Positions 1 to 4,745 of a stretch of DNA of 5,027 bases are shown piece after piece (positions within the stretch are counted from its first letter, which is position 1; each line of letters opens with the position of its first letter). The stretch lies in the NCBI GenBank assembly GCA_009926705.1, contig RFOJ01000078.1, positions 1 to 5,027 of the forward strand, given 5' to 3'. The translations under genes were made by a program, and so were the position numbers. This stretch comes from Acidimicrobiia bacterium (GTDB lineage: Bacteria > Actinomycetota > Acidimicrobiia > Acidimicrobiales > Ilumatobacteraceae). Below the pieces are notes generated by a model. The model saw nothing but the letters and a program-made list of their open reading frames with translations, made no database searches and was not told the DNA's origin.

Positions 1-617
1 AGACCGGGCTTCGAAGCCTGTGCCTTCGGAGCGAGCGTGCCGAAGTCGATTCGATCGTTTGCGTCGAGATTCGGGGCGAACGCGAGGTTCAGGTTGTCGA
101 CGCCGTTCGGTGCGGCGAGCGCGATGTACTTGCCGCAGTCCATTACCGAACCGCCTCCGATGAACACCACGACCGTGCCGTCGATTCCGAACCGGTTGAG
201 AGCCGCAACACCCGCCGCAACGTTGACGTCAGTCGGGTTGGGCGACACCTGATCAAACACGAGCGTCTGCACGCTCGCTTTCTCGAGCACGTCAACGATT
301 GGAGCCACGATTCCTGCGCTTCGCACGCCCTGGTCGGTGACGATGAACGCCTTCTTGCCGCGCTTCAGCACGTGCTGCGGAAGCGAGGCGGCGACTCCCG
401 GGCCCGACACCGTCTCTGGCGAGACCGCGAGGTTGAACATGCGTTGGGCGGTCACATCGGGGCCGAAATCGCGCGACGGCTTCTTGGTCGCAGCGGTGGC
501 CTTCTTTGCTGACTTCTTCTTCGGCGACTTCTTCGCTTTCTTAGCGGGCTTCTTCGCTGCCTTTTTCTTTGGCGACTTCTTCGCCGGCTTCTTCTTCGAC
601 TTCTTCTTTGCTGCCAT
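1..617 (-). CDS. Iron-containing alcohol dehydrogenase family protein with lysine-rich N-terminal tail (partial, 3' end off window)
   Basis: The reading frame opens at ATG 617-615 and stays open to the left edge, giving 205 residues of the N-terminal, nucleotide-binding half. Residues 1-47 are a Lys/Ala/Ser/Pro tail (24 Lys, no acidic residue). The catalytic fold starts near residue 60. FDQVSPNPTDVNV (121-133) and the glycine-rich IGGGSVMDCGK (153-163) match the PNPT and GGGSxxDxxK motifs of the Fe-ADH family, which bind NAD(P) pyrophosphate. The metal-binding Asp/His residues lie in the missing half. The family includes alcohol dehydrogenases, maleylacetate reductases and hydroxyacid-oxoacid transhydrogenases, so the substrate cannot be assigned; the MDCGK stretch is faintly transhydrogenase-like. 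GAGAGGA at 628-634 supports this start, which means the tail is translated. Met60 (440-438) is a possible alternative start but has no visible ribosome binding site. The upstream acyl-CoA dehydrogenase is on the same strand. The family call is firm; the function is open. Confidence 0.88.
   Translation of the reverse strand, partial: MAAKKKSKKKPAKKSPKKKAAKKPAKKAKKSPKKKSAKKATAATKKPSRDFGPDVTAQRMFNLAVSPETVSGPGVAASLPQHVLKRGKKAFIVTDQGVRSAGIVAPIVDVLEKASVQTLVFDQVSPNPTDVNVAAGVAALNRFGIDGTVVVFIGGGSVMDCGKYIALAAPNGVDNLNLAFAPNLDANDRIDFGTLAPKAQASKPG
480..617 (-). repeat. Lysine-rich low-complexity tract encoding KKPAKK / SPKKK repeats
   Basis: This is the purine-rich (minus strand) tract that encodes the basic tail of the iron-type dehydrogenase. 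At protein level, AKKSPKKKAAKK (residues 12-23) recurs as AKKSPKKKSAKK (28-39), and KKPAKK occurs at 9-14 and 22-27. The Lys codons are almost all AAG. SPKK and PAKK motifs resemble eukaryotic histone H1 tails and the C-terminal tail of actinobacterial HupB, which bind DNA. Nucleic-acid or polyphosphate binding by this tail is inference. Repeats of this kind expand and contract by slippage, so its length may vary between relatives. Confidence 0.8.
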
Positions 618-627
618 GGTGATCAGG

Positions 628-634
628 TCCTCTC
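628..634 (-). promoter_or_regulatory. Ribosome binding site GAGAGGA of the iron-type dehydrogenase
   Basis: The minus strand reads GAGAGGA, with AGGA ending 10 nt before ATG 617-615. It is the clearest Shine-Dalgarno sequence in the window and decides the start codon in favour of the one that includes the lysine-rich tail. Confidence 0.65.
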
Positions 635-639
635 GAGAA

Positions 640-659
640 GGCGGGCGCAGTCGCCCGCC
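640..659 (-). other. GC-rich hairpin in the leader of the iron-type dehydrogenase gene
   Basis: Plus-strand GGCGGGCG (640-647) and CGCCCGCC (652-659) form a perfect 8-bp stem with a 4-nt loop. It sits 22 nt upstream of the dehydrogenase ATG and just 5' of its ribosome binding site. No T-run follows on the minus strand (only TTCT), so a classical intrinsic terminator is unlikely. If transcription starts near 659, as the TACCGT box at 666-671 would suggest, the hairpin would be the very 5' end of the mRNA and could protect it. If the gene is read through from the upstream acyl-CoA dehydrogenase, it could act as an attenuator or processing site. The role is inferred. Confidence 0.4.
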
Positions 660-665
660 GCCGTC

Positions 666-671
666 ACGGTA
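666..671 (-). promoter_or_regulatory. Possible -10 box TACCGT for the iron-type dehydrogenase
   Basis: The minus strand reads TACCGT, which fits the actinobacterial TAnnnT -10 pattern. It would place the transcript start near 659 with a leader of about 42 nt that carries the 640-659 hairpin and the 628-634 ribosome binding site. No convincing -35 element is seen; GAGTCA at 694-689 with a 17-nt spacer is a weak match. A six-base pattern this loose can occur by chance. Confidence 0.25.
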
Positions 672-763
672 GCAAAGCGAGTCGTCGCTGACTCAGGCCG
701 GGCCGAATCGCGCGAACCGCAACTCTGCGCTGGCCGCATCGCGCGGCCGCATTCGTCAGGCAC

Positions 764-780
764 GCTGCACGTGACGCAGC
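764..780 (-). terminator. Weak hairpin just after the acyl-CoA dehydrogenase stop
   Basis: On the minus strand GCTGCG and TGCAGC can pair (five Watson-Crick pairs plus one G-U) around a 5-nt loop, starting 7 nt after the TGA stop of the acyl-CoA dehydrogenase. There is no following T-run, so if it helps end transcription it does so weakly. The rest of the 618-787 gap shows no further gene. Confidence 0.2.
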
Positions 781-787
781 CAGCGCG

Positions 788-2110
788 TCAGGCTGGGCCG
801 GCGAACTGGTAGTTGCCGCGCTCGTAGTCCGTCGTCGGCTGGGCGTCGCCTTCGAATCGCGCGATCTCGGCCCGCCCCACTACATGCCAGTGCACCTCGT
901 CGGGGCCGTCGGCAAGGCGCAACGTGCGCTGGCCGGCGTACATCCGGGCAAGCGGTGTCCACTGCGAGATTCCTGTCGCACCGAACACTTGGATTGCTTC
1001 GTCGATGATCTTGCACACGCGTTCGGGCACCATCGCCTTCACCGCGCTCACCCAGATGCGCGCTTCGGCATTGCCCATCGTGTCCATTGCTTTTGCCGCG
1101 CGCAGCACCATGAGACGCATTGCTTCAATCTCGATTCGTGCCTTCGCAATGACTTCGGTGTTCTTGCCGAGGCGCGCAATCGGTTTGCCGAACGCCTCGC
1201 GCGACAGCCCGCGACGCACCATCAGCTCGAGCGCGCGTTCAGCGGCACCAATCGAACGCATGCAGTGATGGATGCGCCCTGGCCCGAGTCGAACCTGCGA
1301 AATCTCGAAGCCGCGACCTTCACCGAGCAGCATGTTCGATGCCGGCACACGGACGTTGTTGAAACGAAGGTGCATGTGGCCGTGCGGTGCGTCGTCTTCA
1401 CCGAACACTTCCATCGGGCCGAGTATCTCAACACCAGGGGTATCCATCGGCACGAGAATCTGCGAGTGCCGCTTATGCGGCGGCGCCTCGGGGCTCGTGA
1501 GCAGCATGCAGATCATGATCTTGCAGCGCGGGTCGCCAGCACCGGAGATGTAGTACTTCTCACCGTTGATTAACCACTCGTCGCCGTCACGCTCAGCACG
1601 GCAGGCGAGGTTCTTGGCGTCCGACGATGCGACGTCGGGCTCGGTCATCGCGTAGGCCGAACGGATCTCGCCGTTCATGAGCGGCTTCAGCCATTTTTCT
1701 TTCTGCTCAGGAGTGCCGACTCGCTCGAGCACTTCCATGTTGCCGGTGTCGGGCGCGCTGCAGTTCATCACCTCGGAGGCGATCGGGTTCTTGCCGAGCT
1801 CGACAGCGATGTACGCGTAGTCGAGGTTGGAGAGTCCTTCTCCCGTCTCTGCATTCGGTAAGAAGAAGTTCCACAAGCCAGCCTTCTTCGCTTTGCTCTT
1901 CAGTTGTTCGAGCAGTTCGAGCTGACCGGGGCCATAGCTCCAACGATCGCTACGACCCTCGCCGAGTTCGAAGTAGCGACGAGTATGCGGCTCGATTTCT
2001 TCGGAAATGAACTTCTTTACCGCTTCGTACAACGGCACCGCTTTTGCCGACATCGCGAGGTTCATCGCGTCATCGGTGGCGACACCCGAGTACATGCCGG
2101 GACGAGTCAT
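788..2110 (-). CDS. Acyl-CoA dehydrogenase, ACAD10/11-like
   Basis: This is a complete 440-residue FAD-dependent acyl-CoA dehydrogenase, expected to introduce the alpha-beta double bond into an acyl-CoA and pass electrons to an electron-transfer flavoprotein. The N-terminal helical domain runs to about residue 150. AMTEPDVASSDA (154-165) is the FAD-binding signature in the beta domain. LGPGRIHHCMR (275-285), QVFGATG (374-380) and LADGPDEVH (399-407) are typical of the ACAD10/11-like branch. In that last motif Asp401 aligns with the Glu that is the catalytic base in classical medium- and short-chain enzymes. The start ATG 2110-2108 has TAGGGT 6 nt upstream, suggesting a leaderless message. Met16 and Met20 lie nearer the usual family start, so the first 15-19 residues are uncertain. 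It is divergent from the flavin-reductase-like gene and precedes the iron-type dehydrogenase. Substrate chain length or branching cannot be read from the sequence. Confidence 0.93.
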   Translation of the reverse strand: MTRPGMYSGVATDDAMNLAMSAKAVPLYEAVKKFISEEIEPHTRRYFELGEGRSDRWSYGPGQLELLEQLKSKAKKAGLWNFFLPNAETGEGLSNLDYAYIAVELGKNPIASEVMNCSAPDTGNMEVLERVGTPEQKEKWLKPLMNGEIRSAYAMTEPDVASSDAKNLACRAERDGDEWLINGEKYYISGAGDPRCKIMICMLLTSPEAPPHKRHSQILVPMDTPGVEILGPMEVFGEDDAPHGHMHLRFNNVRVPASNMLLGEGRGFEISQVRLGPGRIHHCMRSIGAAERALELMVRRGLSREAFGKPIARLGKNTEVIAKARIEIEAMRLMVLRAAKAMDTMGNAEARIWVSAVKAMVPERVCKIIDEAIQVFGATGISQWTPLARMYAGQRTLRLADGPDEVHWHVVGRAEIARFEGDAQPTTDYERGNYQFAGPA

Positions 2111-2116
2111 GCGCTC

Positions 2117-2122
2117 ACCCTA
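2117..2122 (-). promoter_or_regulatory. -10 box TAGGGT, probable leaderless start of the acyl-CoA dehydrogenase
   Basis: The minus strand reads TAGGGT, then 6 nt, then ATG at 2110-2108. The spacing puts the transcript start at or next to the A of the ATG, as in actinobacterial leaderless genes. The same bases contain AGGG 7 nt before the ATG, which could instead serve as a short Shine-Dalgarno, so the box and a ribosome binding site cannot be told apart here. No clear -35 is seen. Confidence 0.4.
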
Positions 2123-2184
2123 ATCCCGCCGTTTGCCGCACGCGAAGCCCACGTCGTGCCTCAAGCGCCGCGTCGCTTCGTCAA

Positions 2185-2190
2185 TACGCT
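2185..2190 (+). promoter_or_regulatory. Possible -10 box TACGCT for the flavin-reductase-like gene
   Basis: TACGCT lies 18 nt before ATG 2209 and would start transcription near 2197, leaving a leader of about 12 nt with only a weak GCGAGA as ribosome binding site. It shares the 98-nt intergenic gap 2111-2208 with the divergent acyl-CoA dehydrogenase promoter. No good -35 is visible. Confidence 0.28.
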
Positions 2191-2208
2191 GACTCGGCGA
2201 GACCAGCC

Positions 2209-2790
2209 ATGATTGACCCAAAACTGAAGCGTGCACTTGGACAAGCGGCAAAGGGCGTCGAGGTCGTCGCAGCGGTGCATGATGGCGTGACGCGCGCCTA
2301 CACCTCGCACTGGGTGACACAAGTGTCGTTCGAAGAACCGATCATCATGGCGAGCGTGTCACCCAAACACGACACGTACCCGCTTATGAAAGCAAGTGGC
2401 GAGTTCACCGTGTCGTTCCTTGCAGGAGACCAAGTGCACATCGGGCAGTACTTCTCCTACCCTGGCCGCAAGTTCCATTACATCGCTCCTGAATACCTCG
2501 CGGTTGTGGAAGGCCGACCCGTGGTTCCCGACTGTCTGGCGTGGGTGCATGCGAAGATCTTCCAGTCGATGCCGATGCGCGACCATGAGCTGTTGTTCGC
2601 CGAGGTGGTCGAGTACGGATACGGCAGATTGCGCGAGGCACCGCTCGTGTATTCGTCTCGACACGGGTGGCGCGTCGCCAATGACAAGGCGCGCGCACCA
2701 GGTGAAAGCCCTCGCGACGAGTTGTTGGCCCGACTCGCTGCCGCCGGCTTTGATGCAAGTACTGGCAACGACGATCCCGAAGACACCTAG
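2209..2790 (+). CDS. Flavin reductase-like domain protein (FMN-binding split barrel)
   Basis: A 193-residue protein with the flavin reductase-like (DIM6/NTAB) pattern: a short N-terminal helix, a Tyr-Thr-Ser-His-Trp-Val-Thr-Gln-Val-Ser-Phe-Glu stretch at 31-42 that matches the family's FMN-contacting T..W..QVSFEPP signature, then ASVSPKHDTYPL (48-59), and DHELLFAEVVEYG (about 125-137), which corresponds to the family's GDH..F.GEV strand. Such proteins bind FMN and commonly reduce it with NAD(P)H for a partner monooxygenase; others have unrelated roles. No oxygenase is encoded nearby, so the partner is unknown. The chosen start is ATG 2209 (MIDPKLKRAL): the in-frame extension upstream to 2044 runs antisense to the acyl-CoA dehydrogenase start and has low-complexity Arg/Ser composition. 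The phosphorylase starts 9 nt after its stop, suggesting cotranscription. The last 35 or so residues are polar and probably flexible. Confidence 0.85.
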   Translation: MIDPKLKRALGQAAKGVEVVAAVHDGVTRAYTSHWVTQVSFEEPIIMASVSPKHDTYPLMKASGEFTVSFLAGDQVHIGQYFSYPGRKFHYIAPEYLAVVEGRPVVPDCLAWVHAKIFQSMPMRDHELLFAEVVEYGYGRLREAPLVYSSRHGWRVANDKARAPGESPRDELLARLAAAGFDASTGNDDPEDT

Positions 2791-2793
2791 CAT
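2788..2793 (+). promoter_or_regulatory. Possible internal -10 box TAGCAT overlapping the upstream stop codon
   Basis: TAGCAT begins with the TAG stop of the flavin-reductase-like gene and ends 6 nt before the GTG start of the phosphorylase. The spacing matches the leaderless pattern seen at other starts in this window, and there is no recognisable Shine-Dalgarno before the GTG. It may give the phosphorylase its own leaderless transcript in addition to read-through from the upstream gene. The stop codon supplies T and A for free, which weakens the case. Confidence 0.3.
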
Positions 2794-2799
2794 CAGCGC

Positions 2800-3652
2800 G
2801 TGACCACACCATTCGAACTTGCCGCTGAGGCTGCAGCGTTCTTGCGAAAGCGATTCGGTGGGGATCATGACATGGTCGCTGTGCTCGGCTCGGGCTGGGC
2901 CGACGCGGTCGGTGTGCTCGGCACCGGTGACCGTTGTGCGATTAACGAAGTGCCGGGGTTCAAGAAGCCTTCCGCACTCGGCCACGGTGGTGAAGCAATT
3001 TCGTTGACGATTGGGGCGTCGCGCGTGTTGGTACTCACGGGGCGCACTCATCTGTATGAAGGTCACGGCACAGCACCCGTGGTGCACGGTGTGCGCACGG
3101 CGGCAGCACTCGGTTGTCGCGTTGCGGTACTCACCAATGGGGCGGGTGTGTTGCGCGAAGACTGGACAATCGGCGAGCCCGTGATGATCAGCGACCACAT
3201 CAACTTGACCGGGCAATCGCCCATGACAGGCGACAACCCGCCTGCACCGTTCGCGGGACGTTTCGTCCGACTTGACCGACGCATACAGCAAGCGACTCCG
3301 CGATGTCGCGCGACGAGCCGTGGCTGATCACGCCAGCGCACCGACGATGAACGAAGGCGTCTATCTCGGCTTGCACGGCCCGCATTATGAGACGCCGGCC
3401 GAGATTCGCGCCGGGCGAAGTTGGGGTGCCGATTTGGTTGGCATGTCGACAGTGCTCGAAGTAATCGCAGCTCGCCACGTCGGTCTCGAGGTGCTCGCTC
3501 TGTCGCTGCCCACCAACCTGGCAGCCGGTATCTCGCCGACACCTTTGTCGGGCGAAGAAGTCATCGCCGTCGGTAAACGTTCTGCTGCTCGCGCAGGCGA
3601 AGTGTTGCGTGCAGTGCTATTGGCGATTGACGCAGCGAGCCACGCCCGCTAG
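2800..3652 (+). pseudogene. punA: Purine nucleoside phosphorylase (trimeric type), broken by a one-base insertion
   Basis: Two reading frames together spell one phosphorylase, which would split purine (deoxy)nucleosides with phosphate into base and (deoxy)ribose-1-phosphate. Frame one runs from GTG 2800 to 3267 (residues 1-156); the second resumes at 3269 and ends at TAG 3652. Dropping one C of the CC at 3267/3268 turns RFVRLDRR into RFVDLTDAYS and gives 283 residues, the usual family length. By comparison with human PNP, the phosphate site is Ser31, Arg82, His84 and Ser216; the base site is Glu197 and Asn239 (Asn indicates 6-oxopurines, not methylthioadenosine); Tyr86, Asn113 and Met215 are kept. 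His257 of the human enzyme, which contacts the ribose 5'-OH, is Gly251 here. As written, translation would end at TGA 3325-3327 after 19 wrong residues, losing the base site. A sequencing error or a very recent mutation is likely. It follows the flavin-reductase-like gene by 9 nt and converges on deoC. Confidence 0.88.
3267..3268 (+). other. Frameshift site: one extra C in the phosphorylase gene
   Basis: The local sequence is CGTTTCGTCCGACTTGACC. With one C removed it reads CGT TTC GTC GAC TTG ACC, Arg-Phe-Val-Asp-Leu-Thr, matching the family's RFPxMSDAY segment. Conservation is strong on both sides in two different frames, which pins the lesion to within a few bases. Confidence 0.85.
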
Positions 3653-3675
3653 CCAACGCACAGGCCTCTCGACTC

Positions 3676-4356
3676 CTACGCCGGCATCCCCGCCAAGATC
3701 TCACGGGTCGCCGACGCGCCGATTCGCGACGCACCGGCAACGATCATCGCCAATGCAGCAGCAGTCGTGCGGATGCCTCCGCTTGCTTTCACACCGATGT
3801 TGTCGCCGACTGTTTCCCGCATGATTGCCACCGACCGCTCGGTAGCACCACCCGCCTTGTGAAACCCTGTGCTCGTCTTTACGAAGTCGGCGCCACAAGC
3901 AACTGCAGCACGACACGTGTCACGCAACTCGTCGTCACTCAACGCTGCCGACTCACAAATCACTTTCAGCACTCGTCTGCCGGCCACGGCATCAATTGCT
4001 TGACGAGCGGCGTGAATGTCTGCTTCAACGCCTCGCCAATCACCTGCACGAACCAAGCCAAGGTTGACCACCATGTCGATTTCATCGGCGCCATTACGGA
4101 CAGCTTCGGCGGCTTCTGCAGCTTTCATCGTTGAGGTGTGCGCACCAGACGGAAAGCCGACCACGGTGCACACGCGTACTCCCTCACCAAGCACACCAAC
4201 GGGCAGCGGCAACCACGACGGCGAGAGGCACACCGCGGCAACTTGCCACGCGGCCGCATCTCGGCACGTGGCCAACACCTCGTCACGAGTTGCTTCGGGC
4301 GCAAGCAGTGTGTGGTCGATGAACCTCGCCAACTCTCCGGCAGTTCGTGGTGTCAT
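3676..4356 (-). CDS. deoC: Deoxyribose-phosphate aldolase
   Basis: A complete 226-residue class I aldolase that reversibly cleaves 2-deoxyribose-5-phosphate into glyceraldehyde-3-phosphate and acetaldehyde in the cytoplasm, the last step of deoxynucleoside breakdown. It is a single TIM barrel. IDHTLLAP (13-20) is the family's N-terminal motif. AVCLSP (41-46) matches the segment with Cys47 of E. coli DeoC. DEIDMVVN (91-98) supplies Asp94 (Asp102 in E. coli). FVKTSTGF (158-165) gives the Schiff-base Lys160 (Lys167 in E. coli). GVKASGGIRT (188-197) gives the proton-relay Lys190 (Lys201 in E. coli) and phosphate-binding glycines. The length fits the shorter bacterial form. The start ATG 4356-4354 puts IDHTLL at the usual distance and has TACGCT 7 nt upstream with no real ribosome binding site, pointing to a leaderless message. 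It converges on the phosphorylase (23-nt gap), consistent with a shared nucleoside salvage role. All key residues are present. Confidence 0.96.
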   Translation of the reverse strand: MTPRTAGELARFIDHTLLAPEATRDEVLATCRDAAAWQVAAVCLSPSWLPLPVGVLGEGVRVCTVVGFPSGAHTSTMKAAEAAEAVRNGADEIDMVVNLGLVRAGDWRGVEADIHAARQAIDAVAGRRVLKVICESAALSDDELRDTCRAAVACGADFVKTSTGFHKAGGATERSVAIMRETVGDNIGVKASGGIRTTAAALAMIVAGASRIGASATREILAGMPA

Positions 4357-4363
4357 GCTTCTG

Positions 4364-4369
4364 AGCGTA
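4364..4369 (-). promoter_or_regulatory. -10 box TACGCT, probable leaderless promoter of deoC
   Basis: The minus strand reads TACGCT followed by CAGAAGC (7 nt) and then the deoC ATG, placing the transcript start at or within one base of the start codon. It faces the equivalent box of the EthD-family gene at 4404-4409 within the same 60-nt gap. No convincing -35 is seen. Confidence 0.45.
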
Positions 4370-4379
4370 CGACGCAGCG

Positions 4380-4409
4380 TTTCCAGCGGGCAGAAGTCGG
4401 TGCTACGGT
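4380..4409 (+). promoter_or_regulatory. Promoter of the EthD-family gene: TTTCCA / TACGGT, probably leaderless
   Basis: TACGGT (4404-4409), preceded by TGC, lies 7 nt before ATG 4417, and TTTCCA (4380-4385) lies 18 nt further upstream as a moderate -35 candidate. No Shine-Dalgarno precedes the ATG. The spacing again predicts a transcript beginning at or next to the ATG. A regulator binding here could affect both this gene and deoC, but no palindromic operator stands out. Confidence 0.42.
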
Positions 4410-4416
4410 CGGCGAC

Positions 4417-4704
4417 ATGATCAGAGTGAGCGTGTACTACCCATCAACCGAAGGCGCAGCCTTTGACCACGAGTACTACCGCACTACCCATGTGCCGCTG
4501 GCACAGAGAGCATGGAGCCCGATTTCCACCACTGTTGAAAAGGGAGTCAACGGCCCACATGTTGCCGCCGTACACATGACATTTGCATCAATGGATGCCT
4601 TCAATGCAGCGATGGGCTCGCCTCTCACCGCTGACGTGATGAACGACGTCGCGAAGTACACCGGCATCGTGCCAGTGATGCAAATTTCTGAGGTGGTCAG
4701 CTAG
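4417..4704 (+). CDS. EthD family protein
   Basis: A 95-residue protein matching the EthD family, a small dimeric alpha-beta barrel fold related to stress-responsive and dye-peroxidase-like proteins. MIRVSVYYPSTEGAAFD (1-17) is the first strand and turn; HEYYRTTHVPLAQ (18-30) is the family's YY..THxPL motif with His25; VAAVHMTFASMDAFNAAM (49-66) is the second half of the barrel; YTGIVPVMQISEV (81-93) is the closing strand. EthD was named from an ethyl tert-butyl ether degradation cluster; most members have no established reaction. Length and motifs are complete. The start ATG 4417 is preferred because the MIRVSVYYP sequence matches the family start; in-frame codons back to 4138 are antisense to deoC. 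It is divergent from deoC and stands alone, so neighbours do not indicate a substrate. Confidence 0.88.
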   Translation: MIRVSVYYPSTEGAAFDHEYYRTTHVPLAQRAWSPISTTVEKGVNGPHVAAVHMTFASMDAFNAAMGSPLTADVMNDVAKYTGIVPVMQISEVVS

Positions 4705-4710
4705 TACTTC

Positions 4711-4745
4711 TGCACCGAGTGCAACCTCGTGACCGACCGCACGAG
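4711..4745. terminator. Two tandem small hairpins between convergent genes (possible two-way terminator)
   Basis: TGCAC-CGA-GTGCA (4711-4723) is a 5-bp stem with a 3-nt loop, followed 2 nt later by CTCGTG (4726-4731) and CACGAG (4740-4745), a perfect 6-bp stem with an 8-nt loop. They fill nearly all of the 41-nt gap between the stop of the EthD-family gene and the stop of the downstream acyl-CoA dehydrogenase. Neither strand has a T-run afterwards, so intrinsic termination is uncertain. Confidence 0.3.

Noticed and set aside
480..612. CRISPR-like or microsatellite repeat array in the pyrimidine-rich tract
   Set aside because: The units are irregular, in frame, and fully explained as lysine codons of a coding tail; there are no spacers of uniform length.
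337..672. Phe/Ala-rich plus-strand frame resembling a membrane protein
   Set aside because: The FFAGFF-like stretch is the reverse complement of the AAG-rich lysine tail of the iron-type dehydrogenase, so its hydrophobicity is an artefact of strand.
741..750. GCGCGGCCGC palindrome as an operator
   Set aside because: It is a short GC palindrome containing a NotI site in GC-rich DNA, between two genes with no promoter feature around it; chance is sufficient.
884..1573. 229-codon open frame on the plus strand
   Set aside because: It is antisense to the conserved core of the ACAD10/11-like enzyme and has shadow-like His/Arg composition and no motif.
2044..2208. 55-residue N-terminal extension of the flavin-reductase-like protein
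   Set aside because: It overlaps the divergent acyl-CoA dehydrogenase start and promoter region, is Arg/Ser-rich, and the family fold begins at the ATG at 2209.
3259..3275. Programmed +1 ribosomal frameshift in the phosphorylase
   Set aside because: There is no slippery run, stop codon at the shift point, or obvious stimulatory structure, and this enzyme family is not known for recoding; a simple base insertion explains it better.
2359..3291. 310-codon open frame on the minus strand
   Set aside because: It lies wholly antisense to the flavin-reductase-like gene and the phosphorylase, both with clear family motifs; its translation is Arg/His/Cys-rich with no recognisable fold, a typical shadow in GC-rich DNA.
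4138..4416. 93-residue N-terminal extension of the EthD-family protein
   Set aside because: It is antisense to the start of deoC; the EthD motif starts exactly at the ATG at 4417, which also has a promoter-like box 7 nt upstream.
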